Source of the DNA: Hyphomicrobiales bacterium
GTDB taxonomy: Bacteria > Pseudomonadota > Alphaproteobacteria > Rhizobiales > NORP267
Length of the DNA stretch: 56,185 nucleotides
Direction of reading: 5' to 3'
Assembly: GCA_021775855.1 (NCBI GenBank)
Contig: JAJFGZ010000020.1
Span: forward strand, 1-56,185
In this document: in pieces, positions 1 to 8,194 of the stretch
Position numbering within the stretch: position 1 is the first letter of the stretch
Layout of the letters: each line of letters begins with the position of its first letter
Notes under the pieces: generated by a model
Told to the model about the DNA's origin: nothing
What the model saw: the letters and a program-made list of their open reading frames with translations, nothing else
Databases searched by the model: none
Position numbers and translations under genes: made by a program

Positions 1-39
1 TTCACCAATCATTCTGGATAAAACAAGGACTGAAATACA

Positions 40-591
40 ATGACACTTCGCATCAGACTGGCCCGGGGCGGGGCAAAAAAACGTCCGCATTACCGTATTG
101 TAGTTGCCGACAGCCGGTTTCCGCGTGATGGGCGTTTCATCGAGCGGGTCGGCCATTTCAACCCGCTGGTTCCCAAGGACCATGCCGAGCGGCTGATTCT
201 CGACGAAGACCGGATCAAGCATTGGCTCTCGAAAGGCGCACAACCGAGCGACCGGGTACTCCGGTTCCTTGATGGCGCCGGGATCATGAAGCGTCCCGCC
301 CGGAACAACCCCGAAAAAGCCAAACCGAAAGCAAAGGCGCTGGAGCGTATTGAAACCAAACGCCAGGCTGTAGAAGACGCCAAGGCGGCCGCCGAGGAAG
401 CCGCCAACGCGCCTGTTGAGGAGACAGTCGAAGAGGCCCCGGTAGAAGAAGCTGTAGTGGAAGAGGCTCCGGTAGAAGAGGCTCCGGTGGAAGAAGCTGC
501 AGTGGAAGAGGCTCCGGTAGAAGAAGCTGCAGTGGAAGAGGCTCCGGCGGAAGACGCGCCTGTGGACGAATCCGAGAAAAAGGACGGCTAG
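40..591 (+). CDS. rpsP: 30S ribosomal protein S16 with long acidic repeat tail
   Basis: Structural protein of the small ribosomal subunit. Residues 1-80 are a typical S16 ([20 protein letters not shown] start, then [18 protein letters not shown] and [11 protein letters not shown]). At 183 residues it is about twice the usual S16 length. The extra part is a Lys/Ala/Glu linker (about 85-124) followed by a low-complexity acidic tail (125-176) built from VEEA, PVEEA and AVEEA units. Extended charged S16 tails are known in alphaproteobacteria, but the repeat here is long. It is the first gene of the rpsP-rimM-trmD-rplS order, 21 bases before rimM. The ATG has a weak AAGGA-type ribosome site upstream. 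Identity is secure; the function of the tail is unknown. Confidence 0.97.
   Translation: MTLRIRLARGGAKKRPHYRIVVADSRFPRDGRFIERVGHFNPLVPKDHAERLILDEDRIKHWLSKGAQPSDRVLRFLDGAGIMKRPARNNPEKAKPKAKALERIETKRQAVEDAKAAAEEAANAPVEETVEEAPVEEAVVEEAPVEEAPVEEAAVEEAPVEEAAVEEAPAEDAPVDESEKKDG
412..567 (+). repeat. Degenerate in-frame tandem repeat encoding [10 protein letters not shown] units
   Basis: Short units such as gaagaggctccggta and gaagaagctgcagtg alternate through the 3' end of rpsP and give a run of VEEA-type pentapeptides. The near-identical DNA units suggest slippage-driven expansion, so copy number may vary between strains. Every unit keeps the reading frame. Confidence 0.8.
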
Positions 592-612
592 GTCTTTGCG
601 CGGTACCCGGAC

Positions 613-1137
613 ATGACGGAACAGGCAAAATCCAATGTCTGTGTTGGCGTCATTTCCGGGGCGCACGGGGTCCGTGGAGAGGTGAAAGTTACGGCTTTTA
701 CTGAGACCCCCGAGAGTCTTACGGCCTATGGGCCGCTTCACGACAAGACCGGTAACCGGATTTTTGATCTCAAAATCGTCAGAGTCACGCAAAAGCATGT
801 GATTGCCCGGATCGACGGGGTCGACGACCGCGCCGCCGCCGGGGCACAGCGCGGCGTAGAACTTTATGTTGCCCGAGACCGCCTGCCGGTCCCGGAGGAC
901 GGGACATGGTACCATTCCGATCTCGAAGGCCTTGCTGCCTATCTACCGGATGGCGATCTGGTCGGGCGGGTCGTTAAGGTCCAGAATTACGGGGCGGGGG
1001 ATCTGCTCGAGATCGACCCCGAGGCTGGAGGCGCGACCATACTGATCCCGTTTTCCCGCGAACATGTTCCCGACGTGGACGTCAAAGGTGGCCGGATTGT
1101 CGTTAAACCTATGCCCGAGGAATCGCCCGATGACTGA
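613..1137 (+). CDS. rimM: Ribosome maturation factor RimM
   Basis: Assists late assembly of the 30S head by binding S19. The 174-residue protein has the N-terminal RimM beta-barrel ([18 protein letters not shown], where the GxHGxxGE signature is visible) and a C-terminal PRC-barrel ([41 protein letters not shown]). Length is normal for the family. The stop overlaps the trmD start region (trmD ATG at 1130, rimM stop at 1135-1137), so translation is probably coupled. The neighbours rpsP, trmD and rplS are the classical ones. Confidence 0.97.
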   Translation: MTEQAKSNVCVGVISGAHGVRGEVKVTAFTETPESLTAYGPLHDKTGNRIFDLKIVRVTQKHVIARIDGVDDRAAAGAQRGVELYVARDRLPVPEDGTWYHSDLEGLAAYLPDGDLVGRVVKVQNYGAGDLLEIDPEAGGATILIPFSREHVPDVDVKGGRIVVKPMPEESPDD

Positions 1138-1846
1138 TTCCTGGCAGGCCCATCTGCTGACCCTGTTTCCGGATATGTTTCCAGGACCCTTAGGCGTTAG
1201 CCTTGCCGGGCGGGCACTTCAAAAAGGAATCTGGTCGCTCGACGCTAAAAACCTCAGGGATTTTGCATCCGACAAACACCGCTCGGTCGACGACGCGCCC
1301 GCAGGGGGCGGGCCGGGTATGGTGATGCGGGCGGACATTGTGGCAGCGGGGATAGATGATGCACGGGCGCGATTGCATGACGCGCCGGTGATTTATCTCA
1401 CCCCGCGCGGTGCGCCGCTGACCCAGGCCCGGGTGCACGAACTGGCAAATGGTGCGGGCGCGATCCTGTTGTGTGGGCGGTTCGAAGGGGTCGACGAGCG
1501 GGTGATTGAGGCCCGCGACATCGAAGAGATTTCCATCGGTGACTATGTTCTGGCTGGCGGCGAAATTGCAGCGATGGTGCTTCTCGAGGCAATTGTCCGA
1601 TTGCTGCCGGGCGTCATGGGGAGCGCGCAATCGGGATTGGATGAGAGTTTTGAAGGCGGGTTGCTGGAATATCCGCTCTATACCCGGCCACAGGATTTTG
1701 AAGGACGGGCGATCCCGGACGTGTTGACGAGCGGCGATCATGGCAAAGTTTCGGCCTGGCGCCGGGCCGAAGCCGAGATTGCAACGCGCCTGCGCCGCCC
1801 GGATCTTTGGGCGGCCTACAAAGCCCGCGGGACGAGGGAGGAATAG
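1130..1846 (+). CDS. trmD: tRNA (guanine-N1)-methyltransferase TrmD
   Basis: Methylates G37 of tRNAs using S-adenosylmethionine, which prevents +1 frameshifting. I start it at ATG 1130, giving 238 residues beginning [20 protein letters not shown] longer in-frame reading back to 1064 lies inside rimM and adds nothing family-like. The SPOUT trefoil-knot motifs are clear: [15 protein letters not shown], then [22 protein letters not shown], and the early GGGPGMVMR loop. The start overlaps the end of rimM by 8 bases. The C-terminal [10 protein letters not shown] matches the usual end of alphaproteobacterial TrmD. Confidence 0.97.
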   Translation: MTDSWQAHLLTLFPDMFPGPLGVSLAGRALQKGIWSLDAKNLRDFASDKHRSVDDAPAGGGPGMVMRADIVAAGIDDARARLHDAPVIYLTPRGAPLTQARVHELANGAGAILLCGRFEGVDERVIEARDIEEISIGDYVLAGGEIAAMVLLEAIVRLLPGVMGSAQSGLDESFEGGLLEYPLYTRPQDFEGRAIPDVLTSGDHGKVSAWRRAEAEIATRLRRPDLWAAYKARGTREE

Positions 1847-1900
1847 TCGCACGAATTTTGGTAATTTTTTCGCCGTACGGGAATCGACAAAAGCCAAAAA

Positions 1901-1921
1901 CTGGCGTAGTGAAAGCGCCAG
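1901..1921 (+). other. Hairpin in the trmD-rplS spacer
   Basis: CTGGCG and CGCCAG form a perfect 6-bp inverted repeat around a 9-base loop, within the 155-base gap between trmD and rplS. It is not followed by a T run, so it is a poor intrinsic terminator. It could be an RNA processing site or a leader structure for rplS. Nothing else recognisable is in this spacer. Confidence 0.3.
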
Positions 1922-2001
1922 ATTTCGTTCATGCACGGACAGACGGCATTCGCGCCGGGCGCGGATCGCGAAATCCTGTGCAAACCTAAGGTGTTTTAGC
2001 C

Positions 2002-2394
2002 ATGAATATTATCCAGGAGCTCGAAAAAGAGCACGCTACGGAACTCGCTGAGAAGCGTCCGATCCCGGAATTCCGTCCCGGCGATACGTTGAAAGTCAAT
2101 GTGCGCGTCACGGAAGGTGAGCGCACCCGTATCCAGGCCTATCAGGGCGTCTGCATTGCGCGTGCCGGGCAAGGCATCAACGAGAATTTCACAGTGCGGA
2201 AAATTTCCTTCAACGAAGGCGTCGAGCGGGTCTTCCCGGTCTACGGCCCGATGATCGAATCGATCGAGGTGATGCGCCGGGGCAAGGTGCGCCGCGCCAA
2301 GTTGTATTATCTGCGCGGCCGCAGGGGCAAGTCGGCGCGGATCGCCGAACACCAGGATTTCCGTAAGAAAGAGGATGCCGGCAAGTCCAAGTGA
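2002..2394 (+). CDS. rplS: 50S ribosomal protein L19
   Basis: Large-subunit protein at the 30S-50S interface. The 130-residue product has the complete L19 fold: [26 protein letters not shown] is split by the usual turns, followed by [19 protein letters not shown] and the basic [23 protein letters not shown]. It is slightly longer than E. coli L19 because of a C-terminal tail ending in basic residues, as often in alphaproteobacteria. It closes the rpsP-rimM-trmD-rplS group; a 155-base spacer separates it from trmD. Confidence 0.98.
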   Translation: MNIIQELEKEHATELAEKRPIPEFRPGDTLKVNVRVTEGERTRIQAYQGVCIARAGQGINENFTVRKISFNEGVERVFPVYGPMIESIEVMRRGKVRRAKLYYLRGRRGKSARIAEHQDFRKKEDAGKSK

Positions 2395-2494
2395 CATTGC
2401 CGTAATGGAGTCTGGACCCTATGGGGCCAGGACCCTAAAACCTCTCGGCTAGGAGCCCGGGCGCTCCGGTTGTCATAAATCGAAGGGCTGGACC

Positions 2495-3901
2495 ATGGCC
2501 AATGCGCGTACCCTCTACGATAAAATCTGGGCCGATCATCTGGTCAGCGAAGACAAAGACGGTACGGCGCTGATCTATATCGACCGCCACCTGATCCACG
2601 AAGTGACCAGCCCCCAGGCGTTCGAAGGGTTGCGGTTGTCCGGGCGCACTGCGCGGGCACCGGAAAAAGCCCTTGCGGTGGTCGACCATAATATCCCGAC
2701 CATTGATCGCAGCCAGGGAATATCCGATCCGGAATCAGCCTTGCAAGTGGAAACGCTTGCAAAAAACTGCGCCGAATTCGGTATCGAATATTTCGACGAG
2801 TCCGACAAGCGCCAGGGCATTGTTCATGTGATCGGTCCGGAACAGGGCTTTACCCTGCCGGGTACGACGATTGTGTGTGGCGATAGCCATACCGCTACTC
2901 ACGGCGCGTTCGGCGCGCTGGCAATGGGGATCGGCACCTCGGAGGTCGAGCACGTGCTGGCGACCCAGACGCTGATCCAGAAAAAGGAAAAAAACATGCG
3001 GGTCACCGTCGACGGTGTCCTGCCGGACGGTGTTGGCGCCAAGGATGTTATTCTCTCGATCATCGGCGAGATCGGTACCGCCGGCGGTACGGGTTACGTG
3101 ATCGAATATGCTGGAACCGTAATCCGTGGATTGTCCATGGAGGGCCGGATGACGGTATGCAACATGTCGATCGAGGGCGGCGCGCGGGCCGGGATGGTGG
3201 CACCAGACGAGACGACATTTGAATATTTCAGGAGCCGGCCGCGCTCGCCCCAGGGGGCGGATTATGGCCAGGCGGTGGATTATTGGAAAAGCCTCTGCAC
3301 GGATGACGGGGCCGCATTCGATACCGAAGTCCGGCTGGATGCGGCAAAATTGCCGCCGGTTGTGACCTGGGGAACAAGCCCCGAGAATGTTGTGTCGGTC
3401 ACAGGCAGCGTACCTGACCCGGGTACCGTTTCCGATCAGGCCAAACGCCGCGCCATGGAACGGGCGCTCGACTATATGGGGCTGAAGCCGGGGACGAATA
3501 TGTCCGATGTTGAAATCGACCGGGCGTTTATAGGGTCCTGTACCAACGGGCGGATCGAGGATCTGCGGGTGGCGGCGGCGATTGCATCCGGGAACCGGGT
3601 CCATGAGCGCGTCAACGCGCTGGTCGTACCGGGATCGGGGCTGGTGAAGGCCCAGGCCGAAGCCGAGGGGCTGGACAAGATATTCATCAATGCAGGCTTT
3701 GAGTGGCGCGAACCGGGGTGCTCCATGTGTCTCGCCATGAACGACGACAAATTAAAACCCGGCGAGCGCTGCGCCTCCACATCGAACCGAAATTTCGAGG
3801 GCCGCCAGGGATACCGTGGCCGGACCCATCTGGTGTCGCCTGCAATGGCCGCCGCGGCGGCGATTGCAGGGCATTTTGTCGATATCCGGGACTGGCGCTA
3901 A
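2495..3901 (+). CDS. leuC: 3-isopropylmalate dehydratase, large subunit
   Basis: With LeuD it forms isopropylmalate isomerase, which converts 2- to 3-isopropylmalate in leucine synthesis through a [4Fe-4S] cluster. The 468-residue protein has the aconitase-family signatures: [27 protein letters not shown] near residue 130, [11 protein letters not shown], and the two closely spaced cluster cysteines in [11 protein letters not shown]. The [10 protein letters not shown] and [15 protein letters not shown] segments end the fold. ATG 2495 gives the standard N terminus ([17 protein letters not shown]). It is followed by a small membrane-protein gene and leuD. Confidence 0.98.
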   Translation: MANARTLYDKIWADHLVSEDKDGTALIYIDRHLIHEVTSPQAFEGLRLSGRTARAPEKALAVVDHNIPTIDRSQGISDPESALQVETLAKNCAEFGIEYFDESDKRQGIVHVIGPEQGFTLPGTTIVCGDSHTATHGAFGALAMGIGTSEVEHVLATQTLIQKKEKNMRVTVDGVLPDGVGAKDVILSIIGEIGTAGGTGYVIEYAGTVIRGLSMEGRMTVCNMSIEGGARAGMVAPDETTFEYFRSRPRSPQGADYGQAVDYWKSLCTDDGAAFDTEVRLDAAKLPPVVTWGTSPENVVSVTGSVPDPGTVSDQAKRRAMERALDYMGLKPGTNMSDVEIDRAFIGSCTNGRIEDLRVAAAIASGNRVHERVNALVVPGSGLVKAQAEAEGLDKIFINAGFEWREPGCSMCLAMNDDKLKPGERCASTSNRNFEGRQGYRGRTHLVSPAMAAAAAIAGHFVDIRDWR

Positions 3902-3918
3902 GCGGGACCTGAACCTTC

Positions 3919-4176
3919 ATGGCTGACGGGCGGAAAGAGAAGCAGGACGAACAACAGCGCCGGGCGCTGCGCGATCTTGAGCGCGCCGCAGAGCATTCGG
4001 AGACAATCGGGACCAGCCAGTTTACCCGTTCCGCGCTGCGCGCCCGGGATCATTTTATGGGCGAGGGCGAGACAAGCGAAGACGCCGTCGAGGTTTGGGG
4101 AAAACGAATTGGACGCCTGCTCGGGCTGGCTTTTGTTGTTGGCCTCGTCGTCCATCTGGTCTGGACCTATTGGTAG
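3919..4176 (+). CDS. Small single-span membrane protein between leuC and leuD
   Basis: I do not recognise a named family. The 85-residue product has a charged, helical N-terminal two thirds (KEKQDEQQRRALRDLERAAEH) and one C-terminal hydrophobic helix, about residues 67-85 (LLGLAFVVGLVVHLVWTYW), ending almost at the stop. This looks like a tail-anchored inner-membrane protein with a cytosolic N terminus. It sits 17 bases after leuC and 12 bases before leuD, so it is almost certainly co-transcribed. The middle KxxxRxLG segment resembles short DUF-type proteins seen beside leu genes in related bacteria. A direct role in leucine synthesis is not indicated. Confidence 0.8.
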   Translation: MADGRKEKQDEQQRRALRDLERAAEHSETIGTSQFTRSALRARDHFMGEGETSEDAVEVWGKRIGRLLGLAFVVGLVVHLVWTYW

Positions 4177-4188
4177 GGAATTCGAACA

Positions 4189-4794
4189 ATGGAAAAATTC
4201 ACAAACCTGACGGGCGTCGCCGCGCCGCTCGAGATCATGAATGTCGATACCGACATGATCATCCCCAAGCAATATCTGAAAACAATCGCCCGGACCGGTC
4301 TCGGCAAGGGGTTGTTTTCGGAAATGCGGTACGACGATGACGGCAACGATGTACCGGATTTCGTCCTCAACAAACCGGCCTACAAGGACGCCAGGATTTT
4401 GGTGGCGGGCGATAATTTCGGGTGCGGATCGAGCCGCGAGCATGCCCCCTGGGCGCTCAAGGATTTCGGCATCCGGTGCATTATCTCGACCTCCTTCGCC
4501 GATATTTTTTACAACAATTGCTTCAAGAATTCTGTGCTGCCGATTGTCCTGCCCCAGGAAGACGTGGATAAGCTGATGGACGATGCCAGCCGGGGCGCCA
4601 ACGCAATCGTATCGATCGATCTTGAAGCCCAGGAAATTCGCGGACCCGACGGCGGTGTGATCCATTTCGAGATCGATCCGTTCCGCAAACACTGCCTTCT
4701 CAACGGGCTCGATGATATCGGGTTGACGTTGGAGAAGGCCGATGCAATCGACACTTTTGAGGCCTCGGCTCAGGCCGAACGGCCCTGGCTGTAA
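4189..4794 (+). CDS. leuD: 3-isopropylmalate dehydratase, small subunit
   Basis: Swivelling-domain partner of LeuC that completes the isomerase active site. The 201-residue length is typical. The hallmark motifs are near the N terminus ([17 protein letters not shown]), in [17 protein letters not shown] and in [18 protein letters not shown]. The C-terminal [23 protein letters not shown] is also standard. It lies between the small membrane-protein gene and leuB in a leucine operon. Confidence 0.98.
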   Translation: MEKFTNLTGVAAPLEIMNVDTDMIIPKQYLKTIARTGLGKGLFSEMRYDDDGNDVPDFVLNKPAYKDARILVAGDNFGCGSSREHAPWALKDFGIRCIISTSFADIFYNNCFKNSVLPIVLPQEDVDKLMDDASRGANAIVSIDLEAQEIRGPDGGVIHFEIDPFRKHCLLNGLDDIGLTLEKADAIDTFEASAQAERPWL

Positions 4795-4818
4795 CAAATA
4801 AATTTAAGGCAAGGCGGC

Positions 4819-5928
4819 ATGGCAAATTTCAATCTTTTATTGTTGCCCGGTGACGGCATCGGGCCCGAGGTCATGGGTCAGGTTCGACGGTTGATCGACT
4901 GGCTGAACGCCAATGGCGACGATACGTTCGAGGTGCAGGAAGGTCTGGTGGGCGGCTGTGCCTATGACGCCCACGGCGTCTCGATTCTAGACGAAACAGT
5001 GGCTGCGGCGCAGGTCGCCGACGCCGTTTTGTTTGGCGCGGTTGGCGGTCCGAAATGGGATGATGTGGATTACGACGTGCGTCCCGAAGCCGGTTTGTTG
5101 CGGTTACGCAAGGATCTCGAACTATTCGCGAACCTGCGCCCGGCTATCTGCTTCCCGGCGCTGGCTGATGCGTCTTCCCTGAAACGCGAGCTGGTCGAGG
5201 GACTGGATATCCTGATCGTGCGGGAATTGACCGGTGGGGTTTATTTTGGCGAACCGAAGACCATTACCGATATTGGCAACGGCCAAAAACGGGCGATCGA
5301 TACGCAGGTGTATGACACCTACGAGATCGAACGGATTTCGCGGGTTGCCTTTGATCTGGCGCGCAAGCGGCGCAACAAGGTGTCCAGTTCAGAAAAGCGC
5401 AACGTCATGAAATCCGGTGTGCTCTGGAACGAGGTGGTTACCCAGGTCCATCGAGCGGAATATGCCGACGTGGAACTGGAACATGTGCTGGCGGACAATT
5501 GTGGCATGCAGTTGGTGCGCAACCCCAAGCAGTTCGATGTGATCGTCACCGACAATCTGTTCGGCGACATGCTGTCTGACATCGCCGCCATGCTGACCGG
5601 CTCGCTCGGCATGCTGCCGTCGGCCTCGCTCGGCGCCGCGGATCCGAAAACGGGCAAGCGCAAATCCCTGTATGAACCCGTGCACGGCTCTGCACCCGAC
5701 ATTGCGGGACAGGGCCTCGCCAATCCAATCGCGATGATTGGTTCGTTCGCGATGGCGTTGCGCTATTCGCTCGACCGGGTCGCGCTTGCAGATCGGATCG
5801 AAGCCGCGATCGCCGCCGCCCTCGCAAAGGGTTTGAGGACCGCCGATATCCTGCAGGATGGCATGACCCAGGTGTCGATCGGGGAAATGGGTGACGCGAT
5901 TATCGAGGCACTCGGGCAAAAGGACTAG
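4819..5928 (+). CDS. leuB: 3-isopropylmalate dehydrogenase
   Basis: Oxidatively decarboxylates 3-isopropylmalate with NAD+ to 2-oxoisocaproate, the third leucine step. The 369-residue protein contains the beta-decarboxylating dehydrogenase signatures: [12 protein letters not shown], the substrate loop [11 protein letters not shown], and the Mg/NAD motif [20 protein letters not shown], followed by [18 protein letters not shown]. The ATG at 4819 follows an AAGGC element. It is directly followed, 5 bases later, by the hydratase gene, so the two are probably translated together. Confidence 0.98.
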   Translation: MANFNLLLLPGDGIGPEVMGQVRRLIDWLNANGDDTFEVQEGLVGGCAYDAHGVSILDETVAAAQVADAVLFGAVGGPKWDDVDYDVRPEAGLLRLRKDLELFANLRPAICFPALADASSLKRELVEGLDILIVRELTGGVYFGEPKTITDIGNGQKRAIDTQVYDTYEIERISRVAFDLARKRRNKVSSSEKRNVMKSGVLWNEVVTQVHRAEYADVELEHVLADNCGMQLVRNPKQFDVIVTDNLFGDMLSDIAAMLTGSLGMLPSASLGAADPKTGKRKSLYEPVHGSAPDIAGQGLANPIAMIGSFAMALRYSLDRVALADRIEAAIAAALAKGLRTADILQDGMTQVSIGEMGDAIIEALGQKD

Positions 5929-5933
5929 TCGTC

Positions 5934-6731
5934 ATGGCAGACCAGGAAGCAGAATTTGATCCTGGGCCGGCGGCCCGGCACCTGCTCGATGGCCACCAGA
6001 ATCAAACGGTCTTCACACCTTTTGCCGGTAAATTCGGGATCGACAATCTGGACAAGTCCTATGCCGTGCAGGACCTGTTTGTCGCCGGGCTTGGCGCGCG
6101 TGGTCCCCGGATGGGGTACAAGATCGGGCTAACCTCAAAAGCCATGCAAAACATGGTCAATCTCGACCAGCCGATCGGCGGCGTGGTGCTGGCTGCTGGC
6201 GTGACCAATTCTCCTGCAAATCTTTCAAAGAGTAATTTCGGCAGGCTCGCGCTCGAATTCGAAATTGCTGTGCAGCTTGCCAAAAATATCGATGCCGGCG
6301 ACTTACCGCTCGACCGGGATTCGGTCGGTGCCTTTGTCTCCGGTGTCGCCCCGGCGTTCGAATTGATTGATGACCGGGGCGCGGACTATGCGACCCTCGA
6401 TATTTTTTCGATTGTTGCCGATAACAGCTGGAATTCGGGCGCGGTGTTGGGGGAGATGAGGCAGATAGCGGGTGACTTAGCCGCAATGACCGGCACGCTC
6501 ACCGTCAACGGCGACGTTGTCGGGGCGGGAAAAGGATCGGACGTTCTCGGTCACCCGTTCGAGCCTCTGATCTGGCTGGCCAATCATCTGATCGCCAGGG
6601 GTGGCGCGCTCAAGGCCGGCGATGTCGTACTCACCGGCAGCCTGTTGCCGTCTCTGTTTCCCGAAACCGGTGACATTTATGAATTCACCGTCGAGGGATT
6701 GGGCGGGGTTACAGCCACAATTATAGCCTGA
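5934..6731 (+). CDS. 2-keto-4-pentenoate hydratase-like (FAH fold) protein
   Basis: Member of the MhpD/fumarylacetoacetase superfamily, whose enzymes hydrate or decarboxylate 2-oxo-4-enoates using a Mg ion. The 265-residue product shows YKIGLTSKAMQ, LALEFEIAVQL (the ExE metal ligands), GVAPAFELIDDR and a C-terminal GDVVLTGSLLPSLFP. These match MhpD/XylJ-type hydratases rather than true fumarylacetoacetases. No other meta-cleavage gene is nearby, so the substrate is unknown. It starts 5 bases after leuB, an unusual place for such a gene. Its stop codon lies in a 7-bp inverted repeat at 6723-6739. Confidence 0.85.
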   Translation: MADQEAEFDPGPAARHLLDGHQNQTVFTPFAGKFGIDNLDKSYAVQDLFVAGLGARGPRMGYKIGLTSKAMQNMVNLDQPIGGVVLAAGVTNSPANLSKSNFGRLALEFEIAVQLAKNIDAGDLPLDRDSVGAFVSGVAPAFELIDDRGADYATLDIFSIVADNSWNSGAVLGEMRQIAGDLAAMTGTLTVNGDVVGAGKGSDVLGHPFEPLIWLANHLIARGGALKAGDVVLTGSLLPSLFPETGDIYEFTVEGLGGVTATIIA

Positions 6732-6763
6732 TAGGCTGTGAGAATTCGGTACCTGCTCGATCA

Positions 6764-8194
6764 TTGTCGGTTGTAGAATGCGTTACGGGGAATAGTCCCG
6801 GAACTAGCGACATAAAATCTGGGACCAGTGCTTTGTTTAGAAAATTGCTTATCGTTCCGCCGATCCTGGTTGGTCTTGCGGTCTTGTATTTCATGGTCAG
6901 CGGTCAAGAGGCGCCGGAGCGGAACCCGCCGACCGAAATCGCCCGCGCGGTCCGCGTGATTGTGGCTGAACCGATCCCGCTGGTTCCCCGGGTGACCGGG
7001 TTTGGCAGTGTTTATCCGGGTACGGTCTGGAATGCGGTTGCCCAGGTGAGCGGAAAAATCGAATATGTCCATCCCGATCTGGAGAATGGCGCGATCCTGG
7101 TGGAGGGCACCGAGATCATCCGCATCTCGCCGGTTGATTTCAACCTCGCCATTCGTCAGGCCCAGGCCAATATCCGATCGGCCGAGGCGAAGCTCGACGA
7201 GTTGAGCGTGACGGAACAAAATACGACCGATCTGCTCAAAATCGAACAGGATGGCCTGGCCCTTCGCGAAGCCGAACTGGCTCGGAAACAAAGTCTTTTC
7301 GAGCGCGGCACCATAGCCCAGGCGGCGCTCGAACTCGAGCAGCGCGAGACCCTCGCCCAGCGCAAGAAAGTCCAGGATCTGGAAAATACTTTACGCCTGT
7401 TGCCAACCCAACGGTCGGTGCAGGAAGAACAGATCGCGATATACGAAGCCCAGCTGCAATCCGCCGAACTTGATCTGGAGCGGACCCATATTGTTCTGCC
7501 GTTCAACGGCAGGATCGCCGACCTCGCAGTCGAAGCCGAGCAGTTCGTTCAGGCCGGCGGAAAACTGGTGAGTGCTGACAGTCTTGATGTCGCCGAAGTC
7601 GAGGCACAAATACCGATCTCGCAGTTCAGGGATATGATGCACGCAAGCATCAACAGTAACTTGCCGATCGGGATCGATGCGCAATCCCTGTCGCTGATCC
7701 TGGAGACCATCGGGTTCGAAGCCACCGTTCGGTTGGGAACCGGCGATGAGGCGGTCGAATGGCCAGCCAGATTTTCCCGCATATCAGATACTGTCGATCC
7801 GAAGACCCGAACAATCGGGGCGGTCGTTGCGGTCGACGGGGCGTACGCCAAGGCGGTTCCCGGCGAACGCCCGCCGCTTTCCAAGGGCATGTTTGTCGAA
7901 ATTGAAATCCGCACCCGCGCCCGACTGGATAATATCGTCGTGCCGCGCTCGGCTTTCCACGATGGCAAGCTATATGTCGTGGCCGGCGACGGGCGGCTTG
8001 AAATCCGGGAAGTAACGCCTGGTCTGGTTCAGGGGGACCTGGTAGTCATCTCGGAAGGCATAAATGTAGGCGATCAGGTTATCGTTTCGGATCTGATCCC
8101 GGCTGTTTCTGGTATGTTGCTTGCCCCGCAGCCTGACGAAGACGTGTTGGCAGGCCTCAGGATTGAGGCCGCCGGCCGGTCTACACTTCAATGA
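6764..8194 (+). CDS. RND efflux periplasmic adaptor (membrane fusion protein)
   Basis: Periplasmic adaptor linking an RND pump to an outer-membrane channel. A single N-terminal membrane anchor (LLIVPPILVGLAVLYFMVSG) is followed by the biotinyl-lipoyl-like half (AQVSGKIEYVHPDLENGAIL), a long coiled-coil hairpin (about residues 140-235, rich in EAKL, QAAL, LQSAEL), then beta-barrel and membrane-proximal domains (VVPRSAFHDGKLYVV). The start is uncertain. No ATG fits: TTG 6764 gives 476 residues and TTG 6833 gives 453, and neither has a strong ribosome site. The stop overlaps the permease start as ATGA, so the two are coupled. The substrate is unknown. Confidence 0.9.
   Translation: MSVVECVTGNSPGTSDIKSGTSALFRKLLIVPPILVGLAVLYFMVSGQEAPERNPPTEIARAVRVIVAEPIPLVPRVTGFGSVYPGTVWNAVAQVSGKIEYVHPDLENGAILVEGTEIIRISPVDFNLAIRQAQANIRSAEAKLDELSVTEQNTTDLLKIEQDGLALREAELARKQSLFERGTIAQAALELEQRETLAQRKKVQDLENTLRLLPTQRSVQEEQIAIYEAQLQSAELDLERTHIVLPFNGRIADLAVEAEQFVQAGGKLVSADSLDVAEVEAQIPISQFRDMMHASINSNLPIGIDAQSLSLILETIGFEATVRLGTGDEAVEWPARFSRISDTVDPKTRTIGAVVAVDGAYAKAVPGERPPLSKGMFVEIEIRTRARLDNIVVPRSAFHDGKLYVVAGDGRLEIREVTPGLVQGDLVVISEGINVGDQVIVSDLIPAVSGMLLAPQPDEDVLAGLRIEAAGRSTLQ

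Noticed and set aside
1807-1989. 60-codon plus-strand ORF overlapping the trmD end and the rplS spacer
   Set aside because: It is in another frame of trmD, has no ribosome site and its composition is that of a shadow frame.
2405-2452. Short ORF (15 codons) before leuC, possible leucine leader peptide
   Set aside because: Only two Leu codons, not clustered, and the following GGAGC/GCTCC hairpin has no T run. The nearby GGACCCTA direct repeat is not enough to support an attenuator.
6723-6739. Intrinsic terminator after the FAH-fold hydratase
   Set aside because: The 7-bp stem includes the stop codon but is followed by GAGAATTCGG, with no T run.
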